NCBI GenBank assembly: GCA_030151665.1
Contig: JASLDB010000177.1
Span: 1-5,791, forward strand
Direction of reading: 5' to 3'
DNA: 5,791 bases
From: Neisseriaceae bacterium
GTDB lineage: Bacteria > Pseudomonadota > Gammaproteobacteria > Burkholderiales > Neisseriaceae
Part shown: one piece after another, positions 1-5,778 of the stretch
Numbering within the stretch: the first letter of the stretch is position 1
Layout of the letters: the number at the start of each line of letters is the position of its first letter
Program-made: the position numbers and the translations under genes
Notes under the pieces: generated by a model
Told to the model about the DNA's origin: nothing
The model's input: the letters and a program-made list of their open reading frames with translations, nothing else
Databases searched by the model: none

Positions 1-602
1 AACAGCACAAAAGCCCCTACCAAAGTTTGTATCCAAGTTGTCGCATACGTGCTGGTTTTGTTAATGCTTTTGCCAGTTAAGGTTAACAACGCATAAAAAA
101 GTGCCGATAAAAAAGCCACAAAAAAACCTGATGCCATAAAATCTTGTAACTCAGTGTCTTGATTAATGCCAGCAATAAACAACGTGCCCACAAAACACAT
201 GGCAACCGCCACGACAGCAATCCACGTTAAACGCTCTTTTAAGAAAACCGCAGCCAAAATTAACACCATAACAGGTGCCAAATGGTAGATTGAAATGGCA
301 ATGGTAATCGACATTACCTTAAAGCTCATGAATAAAAACAGCCAGTTAAGCACCAAAAACACGCCACAAATCATGATTTGGATGACTTCTTTTTTGTGCC
401 AAATTTCTTTTTTCGCTTGCCCAGTCACTAACCATGCAGCACCCAAAAACAAGGTCGCACAGACGCAACGAATAAAAACCAATTCCAAAGCAGGTAAACC
501 TGTTTGAATTGAAAAGAAACCCACAGAACCAAAAATAGCCATGGCCACAGCCATTTTAATGGTGGCATGGGTGATGTTTTGTGTATCAACAGCGCTACTC
601 AT
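1..602 (-). CDS. EamA/DMT-family transporter, C-terminal part cut off by the window edge
   Basis: Inner-membrane permease of the drug/metabolite transporter superfamily; the substrate cannot be told from sequence. Reading from the ATG at 602-600, 200 codons are open to the left edge. After a short polar N-terminus there are hydrophobic segments at about residues 17-36, 40-61, 74-93, 97-120 and 127-145. These make up the first EamA repeat, and a second repeat begins near residue 155. The stretch HLAPVMVLILAAVFLKERLT (107-126), with Pro110 and Glu123, is the characteristic end of an EamA repeat. Family members are usually about 290-300 residues with ten helices, so roughly a third is missing. 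The start is supported by AAAGGG five bases upstream. It lies 51 bases after greB on the same strand with no terminator between, so co-transcription is likely. The family call is firm; the function is unknown. Confidence 0.88.
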   Translation of the reverse strand, partial: MSSAVDTQNITHATIKMAVAMAIFGSVGFFSIQTGLPALELVFIRCVCATLFLGAAWLVTGQAKKEIWHKKEVIQIMICGVFLVLNWLFLFMSFKVMSITIAISIYHLAPVMVLILAAVFLKERLTWIAVVAVAMCFVGTLFIAGINQDTELQDFMASGFFVAFLSALFYALLTLTGKSINKTSTYATTWIQTLVGAFVL

Positions 603-653
603 TTTTTCCCTTTATTTTTCATTTCTTATATTGATATTCTTTGTTTACAACAT

Positions 654-1142
654 TTATTCAATGGCAATATATGCCACTTCCAAAATTTCAATACTCTCCA
701 CCCCTTCAGGCGTGCGCAACAATACCTCATCCCCTTCGTGTGCTTTGATTAATGCGCGCGCCAAAGGCGATACCCAAGAAATTTTCCCAGTCACTGTATC
801 AATTTCATCCGTGCCAACAATTTGCACCACTTGCTCGTCACCGTTCCCCCTTAACAAGGTAACAGTGGCAGCAAAAAAAACTTGGTCAGTTGCTTCTCGG
901 CTTTCTGGGTCAACCACCACCGCATCCTCTAGGCGTTTGGTTAAAAAACGGATGCGCCGATCAATTTCACGCAAACGGCGTTTACCATAAATATAATCAC
1001 CATTTTCACTGCGGTCCCCATTGCCCGCAGCCCAATTGACCACTTGCGTCATTTCAGGTCGCTCTCGATGCACCAAATGGTAAAGTTCATCTTTCAGGCG
1101 TTGCCACCCTTTGGGTGTCATGTAATTTTTTACAGAATTCAT
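654..1142 (-). CDS. greB: transcription elongation factor GreB
   Basis: Cytoplasmic factor that enters the secondary channel of RNA polymerase and stimulates cleavage of the backtracked RNA 3' end, rescuing stalled complexes. The 162 residues match the GreA/GreB layout. An N-terminal coiled-coil hairpin (about 1-78) has the acidic tip motif GDRSEN at 42-47, with Asp43 and Glu46 in the positions that coordinate catalytic magnesium. The C-terminal FKBP-like domain (about 85-160) contains SPLARALIKAHEGDEV at 125-140. GreB rather than GreA is favoured by the ERPEMTQVVNWAA and KRRLREIDRRIRFL stretches, which follow the E. coli GreB pattern, and by a basic patch along the coiled coil. E. coli GreB is 158 residues. 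The start (1142) has only a weak ribosome binding site (GAGCGAAG), as expected for translation coupled to recD, which ends 28 bases upstream. Met8 is a less likely start. Confidence 0.95.
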   Translation of the reverse strand: MNSVKNYMTPKGWQRLKDELYHLVHRERPEMTQVVNWAAGNGDRSENGDYIYGKRRLREIDRRIRFLTKRLEDAVVVDPESREATDQVFFAATVTLLRGNGDEQVVQIVGTDEIDTVTGKISWVSPLARALIKAHEGDEVLLRTPEGVESIEILEVAYIAIE

Positions 1143-1170
1143 TGACTTCGCTCATGAATAGATAGTGAAT

Positions 1171-2901
1171 TTAGGCTTTGCCACCCAATAAAATAGGAAG
1201 GCTGCTGCGACGATTAGCGGTATTGGTAGCCGCCTTTTGCAAACTGTCCATGCTGCCCCAATAAGTAAATTTTTCTTTAGCACGGGTAATGGCAGTGTAA
1301 AGCAATGCTTTATTGAATAATGCACTGTGTGTATCTTCATTTTCTGGGCCCAACAACCAAACGCTTTGGGCTTCAGAACCTTGGCTTTTGTGCACAGTAA
1401 TGGCAAAGGCATCATCAAATGCTGGTAAACGACTCAAGGAAACCGCTCTAAACTGCCCTTCATGTGGAAAATAAGCTTGTAACACCTGATTTTCATCTGC
1501 CAAAACAATGGCAATATCACCATTAAAAACGCCTAAACCATAATCATTATGGGCCATCATAATCATTTGTCCTGCAAAGTGCTGATTAATGCTAGCCAAG
1601 CCTTTTTCACATAAAAATTGACGATATTGTTGGTTAAACCATTCCACATCTTGGCGATAAACGGCCAAAACCAATAATTGACCCATTGCAGTAAAAGCTG
1701 CCGCCACATTATTAGCCGCAACCGCTTCCCAATAAGCACCTTGTTCCTCAAACATCTTGGTAAAAATAGGATTTCTTTGTGCTTGAAGTTGCAATGCTGC
1801 CGAAAACTGCATAAAACAAGGGGATAAATTCCCTTGGTTCAAAACCAATCGAGCCAACTGCCCAACCCCAGAATGCTCACCAAATCGGTGGCTGTGGGTT
1901 AAGGTTGTGACTGCCATATTTAATGAGATATCTTGGCAAGTGGGTAGATTTTCAACTCCCTCGCCCAACCATTTTTTTAACCGTGGCAAATGCCCATGGT
2001 AAATCTGTGTTTCTTGGCTTAAAGCCGATAACACCGCACCAGCTCCCACTGATGGCAATTGCTCAGCATCGCCCAAAATAATCAAGCGACTACTAGGACC
2101 TATGGCCAACAATAAGTTTTTCATCATGCTCAAATCAATCATCGATGCCTCATCCACCACGACAATATCGTAAGGCACAGGATGGTGTTGATTAAACGGG
2201 CTTTGCATTTTGGGTGGCATAACTCTTAAGAAGCGATGCAAAGTCATGCCCTGTAATTGCATGAGATAATCTTTTTCATGTTTTGAAATGTGTTCAATCG
2301 CGTTGACACTGCCATGCAAAGCTTCTGTCATTCGTGCTGCTGCTTTGCCTGTTGGTGCCACCAAAGCAATACTGGGTAGTTGTTGACTGGCTTGCGTTTT
2401 AAACAGCATCAATAAAATTTTGGCAACCGTTGTTGTTTTACCTGTTCCCGGTCCACCAATAATCACCATTAAACGGTTTAATAAAGCTTGGGCTGCGGCT
2501 TGCTTTTGTGCCTTGGCATTGTCATCGGGGAAATAATCCATTAAAGCCTGTGCAATGCCGTCTTCCACCCCAATATCAATTTTTTGTTTTAACTTTGCCA
2601 AAACAGCATCACCGATGTCAGTTTCAAGTTGCCAAATTTTGGCCAAGAATAAACGATTACCCATTAACACCAATGGCATCAGTCCCGCTTGTGGTGTAGT
2701 CGTCACCAAATGAGGAGCTTGTAGCAATACTTCCCGATCTTGGGTATTTAACCAAATATAACTGTGGCCATCGTTTAAGGCTTGAAATAGCTTTAACAAA
2801 TAAGGCTCAATCAACAGTGCTTCATCTGAAAAATGGGTTTGCAATGCCCACATGACTGCTGCTGTACTTTTTTCTGCTAATGGATTATCTGTTTCTTGCA
2901 T
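1171..2901 (-). CDS. recD: RecBCD exodeoxyribonuclease V, alpha subunit RecD (5'-3' helicase)
   Basis: Superfamily 1B 5'-3' DNA helicase, the fast motor of the RecBCD complex that processes double-strand ends for recombination repair. From the preferred start it has 576 residues, slightly shorter than E. coli RecD (608). All helicase motifs are present: Walker A GGPGTGKTTT (149-158), Ia APTGKAA (182-188), Walker B VVDEAS (248-253), III GDAEQLPSVG (277-286), IV THSHRF (335-340), V ITVHKSQGSE (501-510) and VI YTAITRAKEK (535-544). Residues 1-140 form the RecB-contacting N-terminal region. The frame stays open to a GTG at 3003, but the ATG at 2901 has AAGGA seven bases upstream, and the extra 34 residues are a hydrophobic stretch not expected in RecD. 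recB and recC are absent from the window; greB follows on the same strand. Confidence 0.95.
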   Translation of the reverse strand: MQETDNPLAEKSTAAVMWALQTHFSDEALLIEPYLLKLFQALNDGHSYIWLNTQDREVLLQAPHLVTTTPQAGLMPLVLMGNRLFLAKIWQLETDIGDAVLAKLKQKIDIGVEDGIAQALMDYFPDDNAKAQKQAAAQALLNRLMVIIGGPGTGKTTTVAKILLMLFKTQASQQLPSIALVAPTGKAAARMTEALHGSVNAIEHISKHEKDYLMQLQGMTLHRFLRVMPPKMQSPFNQHHPVPYDIVVVDEASMIDLSMMKNLLLAIGPSSRLIILGDAEQLPSVGAGAVLSALSQETQIYHGHLPRLKKWLGEGVENLPTCQDISLNMAVTTLTHSHRFGEHSGVGQLARLVLNQGNLSPCFMQFSAALQLQAQRNPIFTKMFEEQGAYWEAVAANNVAAAFTAMGQLLVLAVYRQDVEWFNQQYRQFLCEKGLASINQHFAGQMIMMAHNDYGLGVFNGDIAIVLADENQVLQAYFPHEGQFRAVSLSRLPAFDDAFAITVHKSQGSEAQSVWLLGPENEDTHSALFNKALLYTAITRAKEKFTYWGSMDSLQKAATNTANRRSSLPILLGGKA

Positions 2902-2941
2902 GCCTTTTTCCTTACTTAAGACCACAGTACAAAGTGCCCAT

Positions 2942-2970
2942 ATCATAGCGCAAAAGCCCATAGCTGTTAC
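2942..2970 (-). promoter_or_regulatory. candidate sigma70 promoter for recD
   Basis: On the minus strand a -10-like TATGAT (2947-2942, five of six matches to TATAAT) lies 17 bases after a -35-like GTAACA (2970-2965, four of six matches to TTGACA). Transcription would begin near 2935 and leave a leader of about 35 bases carrying the AAGGA ribosome binding site of the ATG at 2901. If correct, it also shows that the GTG start at 3003 cannot be used, because it would lie upstream of the transcript. This rests on motif and spacing only. Confidence 0.35.
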
Positions 2971-3002
2971 CCTAAACCGACTATTTATCCAATGTTTAAG
3001 CA

Positions 3003-3034
3003 CTTATAACCAAAGACAGCATCCTTATAACAAA
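3003..3034 (+). repeat. two direct repeats CTTATAAC(C/A)AA, 21 bases apart, in the recD-metN divergent region
   Basis: CTTATAACCAA at 3003-3013 and CTTATAACAAA at 3024-3034 match in ten of eleven positions. The 21-base period is about two helical turns, so both copies face the same side of the DNA, as expected for a tandem operator. Each copy also contains TATAAC, one mismatch from a -10 box, so they may instead be alternative promoter elements for the plus-strand metN leader. I find no convincing -35 hexamer 16-18 bases upstream of either. The function is inferred. Confidence 0.4.
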
Positions 3035-3037
3035 AAA

Positions 3038-3232
3038 ATGATTGACGCAGCAGGCGAAAAACTGTTTAATAAACGCTTACATAGCGCCGATTTGAACACA
3101 GCTTGCGGGCGTTAAACAGCTAAAGCGTGTGATGTTTGTATTCAACGTATACATCATTTGATTAAACATCCCCCTTTATTCCTGAATTGAGTCCGCTTTG
3201 TGTGTTTATTCCACTGCGGGCTTTATTTTTTT
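3038..3232 (+). ncRNA. putative structured leader of metNIQ (attenuator or riboswitch-like)
   Basis: The stretch between the divergent recD and metN genes holds ordered inverted repeats on the plus strand. CTGTTTAA (3062-3069) pairs with TTAAACAG (3112-3119) and encloses a small hairpin CGCT/AGCG (3074-3086). GATGTTT (3131-3137) pairs with AAACATC (3164-3170). A terminator-like hairpin with T-run follows at 3190-3232. GCGGGC at 3105-3110 duplicates the right arm of that hairpin (3216-3221), so it could pair with the left arm GTCCGC and act as an antiterminator. The 5' boundary is arbitrary, set seven bases after the second TATAAC. I recognise no known riboswitch class: there is no SAM-I core, and no Met-rich leader peptide. 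Short frames exist (25 codons from 3038; nine codons, MFVFNVYII, from 3132), but neither has a clear ribosome binding site. Confidence 0.4.
3190..3232 (+). terminator. terminator-like hairpin with T-run just upstream of metN
   Basis: AGTCCGC (3190-3196) pairs with GCGGGCT (3216-3222) through seven pairs including one G-T. An inner GTG/CAC pairing (3200-3202 with 3212-3214) sits within the 19-base loop. The right arm runs into TTTATTTTTTT (3222-3232). The T-run lies on the plus-strand side only, so the element is directional towards metN. The loop is longer than in an ideal intrinsic terminator, so efficiency is uncertain. Because the metN ribosome binding site starts at 3238, it most likely acts as an attenuator inside the metN leader, although it could end an unrecognised upstream transcript. 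Confidence 0.5.
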
Positions 3233-3251
3233 GGGTTAGGAGTTTGATTGT

Positions 3252-3989
3252 ATGATTTTCTTGGACAACGTTACCAAACGTTATCAACACCAAGACAAAA
3301 CCTGGTTTAATGCCGTTTTGCCGACCACTTTACACATCAAAAAAGGTGAGATATTTGGCTTGATGGGCTATTCTGGTGCAGGTAAATCAACGCTATTGCG
3401 TTTGATTAACTTGTTAGAGCGCCCAGATCAAGGTCAAGTTAAAGTTGATGGTCACGATTTGATGACGCTTTCGAGCAAAGATTTACGCTTGGCTCGTCAA
3501 AAAATTGGCATGGTATTCCAACAATTCAATCTACTGTCTAACCGAACTGTCGCCCAAAATATTGCTTTTCCTTTGGAAATTGCAGGTTGGAACAAGACAG
3601 ATATCGACAAACGTGTTGCCGAATGTCTTGATGTCGTGCATTTAAGCGATCGCGCCAATCACTACCCAGCCCAATTGTCTGGCGGTCAAAAACAACGCGT
3701 GGGTATTGCCCGAGCGTTGGCACCAAGTCCCAGTGTTATTTTGGCGGATGAACCAACCAGTGCGCTTGACCCTGCCACCACTCGCAGTGTGTTGAGCTGT
3801 TTAAAAGAGATTAATGAAAAATTCAATGTCACCATTGTGATTGTGACCCACGAAATGAGTGTTATTCGCAAACTATGCGATCGCGCAGCCCTCTTGAATC
3901 TTGGCGAATTGGTTGAAGTGATTGAAGTGCATGGCAACCAAATCCATGCGCAATCCGCCATTGGTAAAGAATTGATTCTGGAGGACTAA
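3252..3989 (+). CDS. metN: methionine ABC importer ATPase MetN, short form without the regulatory domain
   Basis: Cytoplasmic ATPase of the MetNIQ methionine importer; a MetN dimer hydrolyses ATP to drive MetI. In order, the 245 residues contain Walker A GYSGAGKST (39-47), Q-loop Gln90 in VFQQFN, signature LSGGQ (142-146), Walker B VILADE (162-167) with catalytic Glu167, D-loop SALD (170-173) and switch His200. The protein ends about 45 residues after the switch. E. coli MetN is about 343 residues and carries a C-terminal NIL/ACT-like domain that binds methionine and inhibits transport; that domain is missing here. Neisseria MetN is, to my knowledge, similarly short, so this is probably a lineage trait and not a truncation. 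The natural stop is followed at once by metI, with no remnant of a lost domain. AGGAG lies nine bases before the ATG. The metN stop is three bases from metI, whose ribosome binding site lies inside the metN end. Confidence 0.95.
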   Translation: MIFLDNVTKRYQHQDKTWFNAVLPTTLHIKKGEIFGLMGYSGAGKSTLLRLINLLERPDQGQVKVDGHDLMTLSSKDLRLARQKIGMVFQQFNLLSNRTVAQNIAFPLEIAGWNKTDIDKRVAECLDVVHLSDRANHYPAQLSGGQKQRVGIARALAPSPSVILADEPTSALDPATTRSVLSCLKEINEKFNVTIVIVTHEMSVIRKLCDRAALLNLGELVEVIEVHGNQIHAQSAIGKELILED

Positions 3990-3992
3990 AAC

Positions 3993-4682
3993 ATGGCAGC
4001 AGCAACTGGCTTAAATGAAGCCGTACAAAACATTATTAGCATGCAAGACGAAATTGTGAAAGCAGCCTATGAAACCTTTATCATGGTTGGTTTATCGACA
4101 ACGGTTTCCGTGCTAATTGGTACACTCTTGGGTATTTATTTGTTTGTCACAGGCAAAAATCAGCTTTTCACCAACAAAATAGCACAGCACAGTTTGGGAT
4201 TTAGTGTGGACTTAATGCGTGCTTTCCCTTTTGTTATTATGATGATAGCATTCACACCCGTGTCTCGGATTATGATTGGCACCTCAATGGGGCCTGTTGC
4301 AGCATCCATTTCGCTCTCTATCGCTGGCTTATTTTACTTTGCCCGTTTGGTTGAGCAAAATTTGCGTGAAGTTCCTCGTGGCATGATTGAAGCTGCTCAG
4401 TCTATGGGTGCCTCCCCCATGACGATTATTTTTAAAGTGCTTCTGTCTGAGTGCCGCTCTAGCATGGTATTGAGCATCACTGTTTTAGCCATCAACATCC
4501 TGTCTTACAGCGCTGCTGCTGGCATGATTGGTGGCGGCGGCTTGGGCGACTTGGCTATTCGTTATGGCTATTATCGCTTTCAAACTGAAGTAATTGTATT
4601 TATTGTCGCTGTATTGGCTATTTTGGTGGTTGCAATGCAATCCATCGGCAATACAGTGGCACGCAAATTGGATAAACGTTAA
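3993..4682 (+). CDS. metI: methionine ABC importer permease MetI
   Basis: Inner-membrane permease of the MetNIQ importer; two copies form the translocation path. At 229 residues it is close to E. coli MetI (217). About five membrane segments are visible: roughly 29-52, 70-95, 100-120, 157-180 and 199-218. The cytoplasmic coupling loop that docks on MetN has the EAA motif: EAAQSMGAS at 133-141, followed by KVLLSE. The glycine-rich GGGGLGDLAIRYGYYRF (180-196) is typical of MetI. GGAGG eight bases upstream of the ATG is a near-ideal ribosome binding site placed within the last codons of metN, so the two are probably translationally coupled. Everything expected for a working permease is present. 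Confidence 0.95.
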   Translation: MAAATGLNEAVQNIISMQDEIVKAAYETFIMVGLSTTVSVLIGTLLGIYLFVTGKNQLFTNKIAQHSLGFSVDLMRAFPFVIMMIAFTPVSRIMIGTSMGPVAASISLSIAGLFYFARLVEQNLREVPRGMIEAAQSMGASPMTIIFKVLLSECRSSMVLSITVLAINILSYSAAAGMIGGGGLGDLAIRYGYYRFQTEVIVFIVAVLAILVVAMQSIGNTVARKLDKR

Positions 4683-4734
4683 GTAACAACAATGAATGAC
4701 TACGATAACTTATAGGAGTAACAAACAATGAATG
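4682..4734 (+). repeat. short direct repeat duplicating the metQ start context
   Basis: AGTAACAACAATGAATG (4682-4698) and AGTAACAAACAATGAATG (4717-4734) are identical except for one inserted A, with starts 35 bases apart. The downstream copy contains the metQ start codon at 4728, preceded by the ribosome binding site AGGAG. The upstream copy lacks such a site and opens an eight-codon frame (4692-4715) whose TAG overlaps the metQ ribosome binding site. It looks like a small local duplication; any regulatory role is unproven. Confidence 0.6.
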
Positions 4735-5624
4735 CAACATGGTTAAAATCATTATCAGTGGGTGTTGTTGCCCTAAGCTTAGGCTTAGTCGGTTGCAGTA
4801 AAGAAGAAGCCAAACCAGCTGAGGGTAGTGCTTCTACCCCAGTTGCCAGCGCTGAGAAAAAGGAAATCCGCATCGGCACCACACCTGGTGACTTTGCCAA
4901 CATGGTTAAAGAATCCATCAAACCCATTTTGGAGAAAAAAGGTTATACCGTCACTTTAACCGAATTTACGGATTATGTTCGCCCTAACTTGGCTTTGGCT
5001 GAAAAAGATTTGGACATCAATATCTTTCAACACAAGCCTTATTTAGACCAATTCAAAGCTGAGCACAAATTGGATTTAGTTGAGCAGTTCCAAGTCCCAA
5101 CAGCACCTTTGGGTTTGTATGCTGGTAAATTAACCGCCATTGACCAAGTTAAAGATGGCAGCACAGTTATCGCCCCTAACGATCCAAGTAACTTCGCTCG
5201 TGCTTTGGTGATGCTAGACAACTTGGGTTGGGTTAAATTAAAAGCCGATATCAATCCATTAACAGCCTCGAAAAAAGACATTGATCAAAACATCAAAAAC
5301 ATCAATATCAAAGAACTAGAAGCAGCACAATTGCCACGCTCTCGTGTTGATGCTGATTTTGCTGTCATCAATGGTAACTATGCCATGGATTCAGGCTTGA
5401 AACTAACCGATACTTTATTCCAAGAGCCTAGCTACGCTTATGTGAACTGGAGTGCGATTCGTACAGCAGATAAAGATCAACAATGGGTTAAAGACATTAC
5501 CGATGCTTATAATTCTGATGAATTCAAAGCCTATGCCCACCAAAAATTTGCGGGTTACAAATTCCCTGCTGCTTGGGGTGATCAACCAGGTGCAAAATCT
5601 GCCTCTGGCGCTGCTTCAGAATAA
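4728..5624 (+). CDS. metQ: methionine-binding lipoprotein MetQ (NlpA family)
   Basis: Substrate-binding lipoprotein that delivers methionine to MetNI. Of its 298 residues, the first 22 form a lipoprotein signal peptide (Lys7, a hydrophobic core at 9-21) ending in the lipobox LVGC (20-23). Cys23 would be lipidated, leaving a 276-residue mature chain. A low-complexity Ala/Ser/Glu linker (24-44) leads to the NlpA/MetQ domain (about 46-285) with conserved FTDYVRPNLALAE (80-92), INIFQHKPYL (97-106), APNDPSNFAR (149-158), LEAAQLPRSR (197-206) and YVNWSA (238-243). From memory it closely resembles N. meningitidis GNA1946, a lipidated, surface-accessible antigen. The +2 residue is Ser, not the Asp that retains lipoproteins in the inner membrane of E. 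coli. A short Gly/Ala/Ser-rich tail (about 285-298) extends past the domain. AGGAG lies nine bases before the ATG. It is the last gene of the operon, followed by a terminator. Confidence 0.96.
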   Translation: MNATWLKSLSVGVVALSLGLVGCSKEEAKPAEGSASTPVASAEKKEIRIGTTPGDFANMVKESIKPILEKKGYTVTLTEFTDYVRPNLALAEKDLDINIFQHKPYLDQFKAEHKLDLVEQFQVPTAPLGLYAGKLTAIDQVKDGSTVIAPNDPSNFARALVMLDNLGWVKLKADINPLTASKKDIDQNIKNINIKELEAAQLPRSRVDADFAVINGNYAMDSGLKLTDTLFQEPSYAYVNWSAIRTADKDQQWVKDITDAYNSDEFKAYAHQKFAGYKFPAAWGDQPGAKSASGAASE

Positions 5625-5635
5625 ACAATCCTAAC

Positions 5636-5670
5636 AAAAAGCATTTGCCTTTGATGGCAAATGCTTTTTT
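5636..5670 (+). terminator. intrinsic terminator of metNIQ, possibly bidirectional
   Basis: GCATTTGCC (5641-5649) and GGCAAATGC (5656-5664) form a perfect nine-pair stem with a six-base loop, followed by TTTTTT (5665-5670). Five A residues before the stem (5636-5640) extend it and would supply a T-run on the minus strand, so it could stop transcription from either side. It starts 12 bases after the metQ stop codon. Confidence 0.92.
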
Positions 5671-5714
5671 GTATTTAAATATCAAGTATTAAGAAAATAA
5701 AACCCAAAACTGGC

Positions 5715-5743
5715 TTGGTGCATACAAATACATTGGTTATGAT
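5715..5743 (+). promoter_or_regulatory. sigma70-type promoter for the gene beyond the right edge
   Basis: TTGGTG (5715-5720, four of six matches to TTGACA) and TATGAT (5738-5743, five of six matches to TATAAT) are separated by 17 bases, the optimal spacing. It lies after the metNIQ terminator in very AT-rich DNA. The start would be near 5750, giving a leader of about 40 bases to the putative start codon at 5790. Confidence 0.55.
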
Positions 5744-5778
5744 AATCAAAACAAATATAAAAACAATAACCCAATAAC

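Noticed and set aside
603..653. Separate promoter for the DMT transporter gene
   Set aside because: On the minus strand TTGTAA and TATAAG are only about 14 bases apart, and TTGAAT is too far away. The DNA is AT-rich enough to give such matches by chance.
541..990. 149-codon plus-strand open frame
   Set aside because: It lies largely antisense to greB, which has full motif support; its Ser/Arg/Thr-rich translation is typical of a shadow frame.
2553..2566. Neisseria DNA uptake sequence: ATGCCGTCTT inside recD resembles ATGCCGTCTGAA
   Set aside because: It lacks the terminal GAA. No exact copy of the meningococcal word or of the GCCTGAA-type dialects I remember is present, so it is treated as chance.
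2852..3115. 87-codon plus-strand open frame across the recD start
   Set aside because: Its first half is antisense to recD coding DNA and has no ribosome binding site. Only the part after 3038 lies in intergenic DNA, and that is discussed as a finding.
3101..3251. SAM riboswitch, MetJ box or MetR site upstream of metN
   Set aside because: I searched by eye for the SAM-I core, AGACGTCT-like repeats and TGAA-N5-TTCA and found none convincing.
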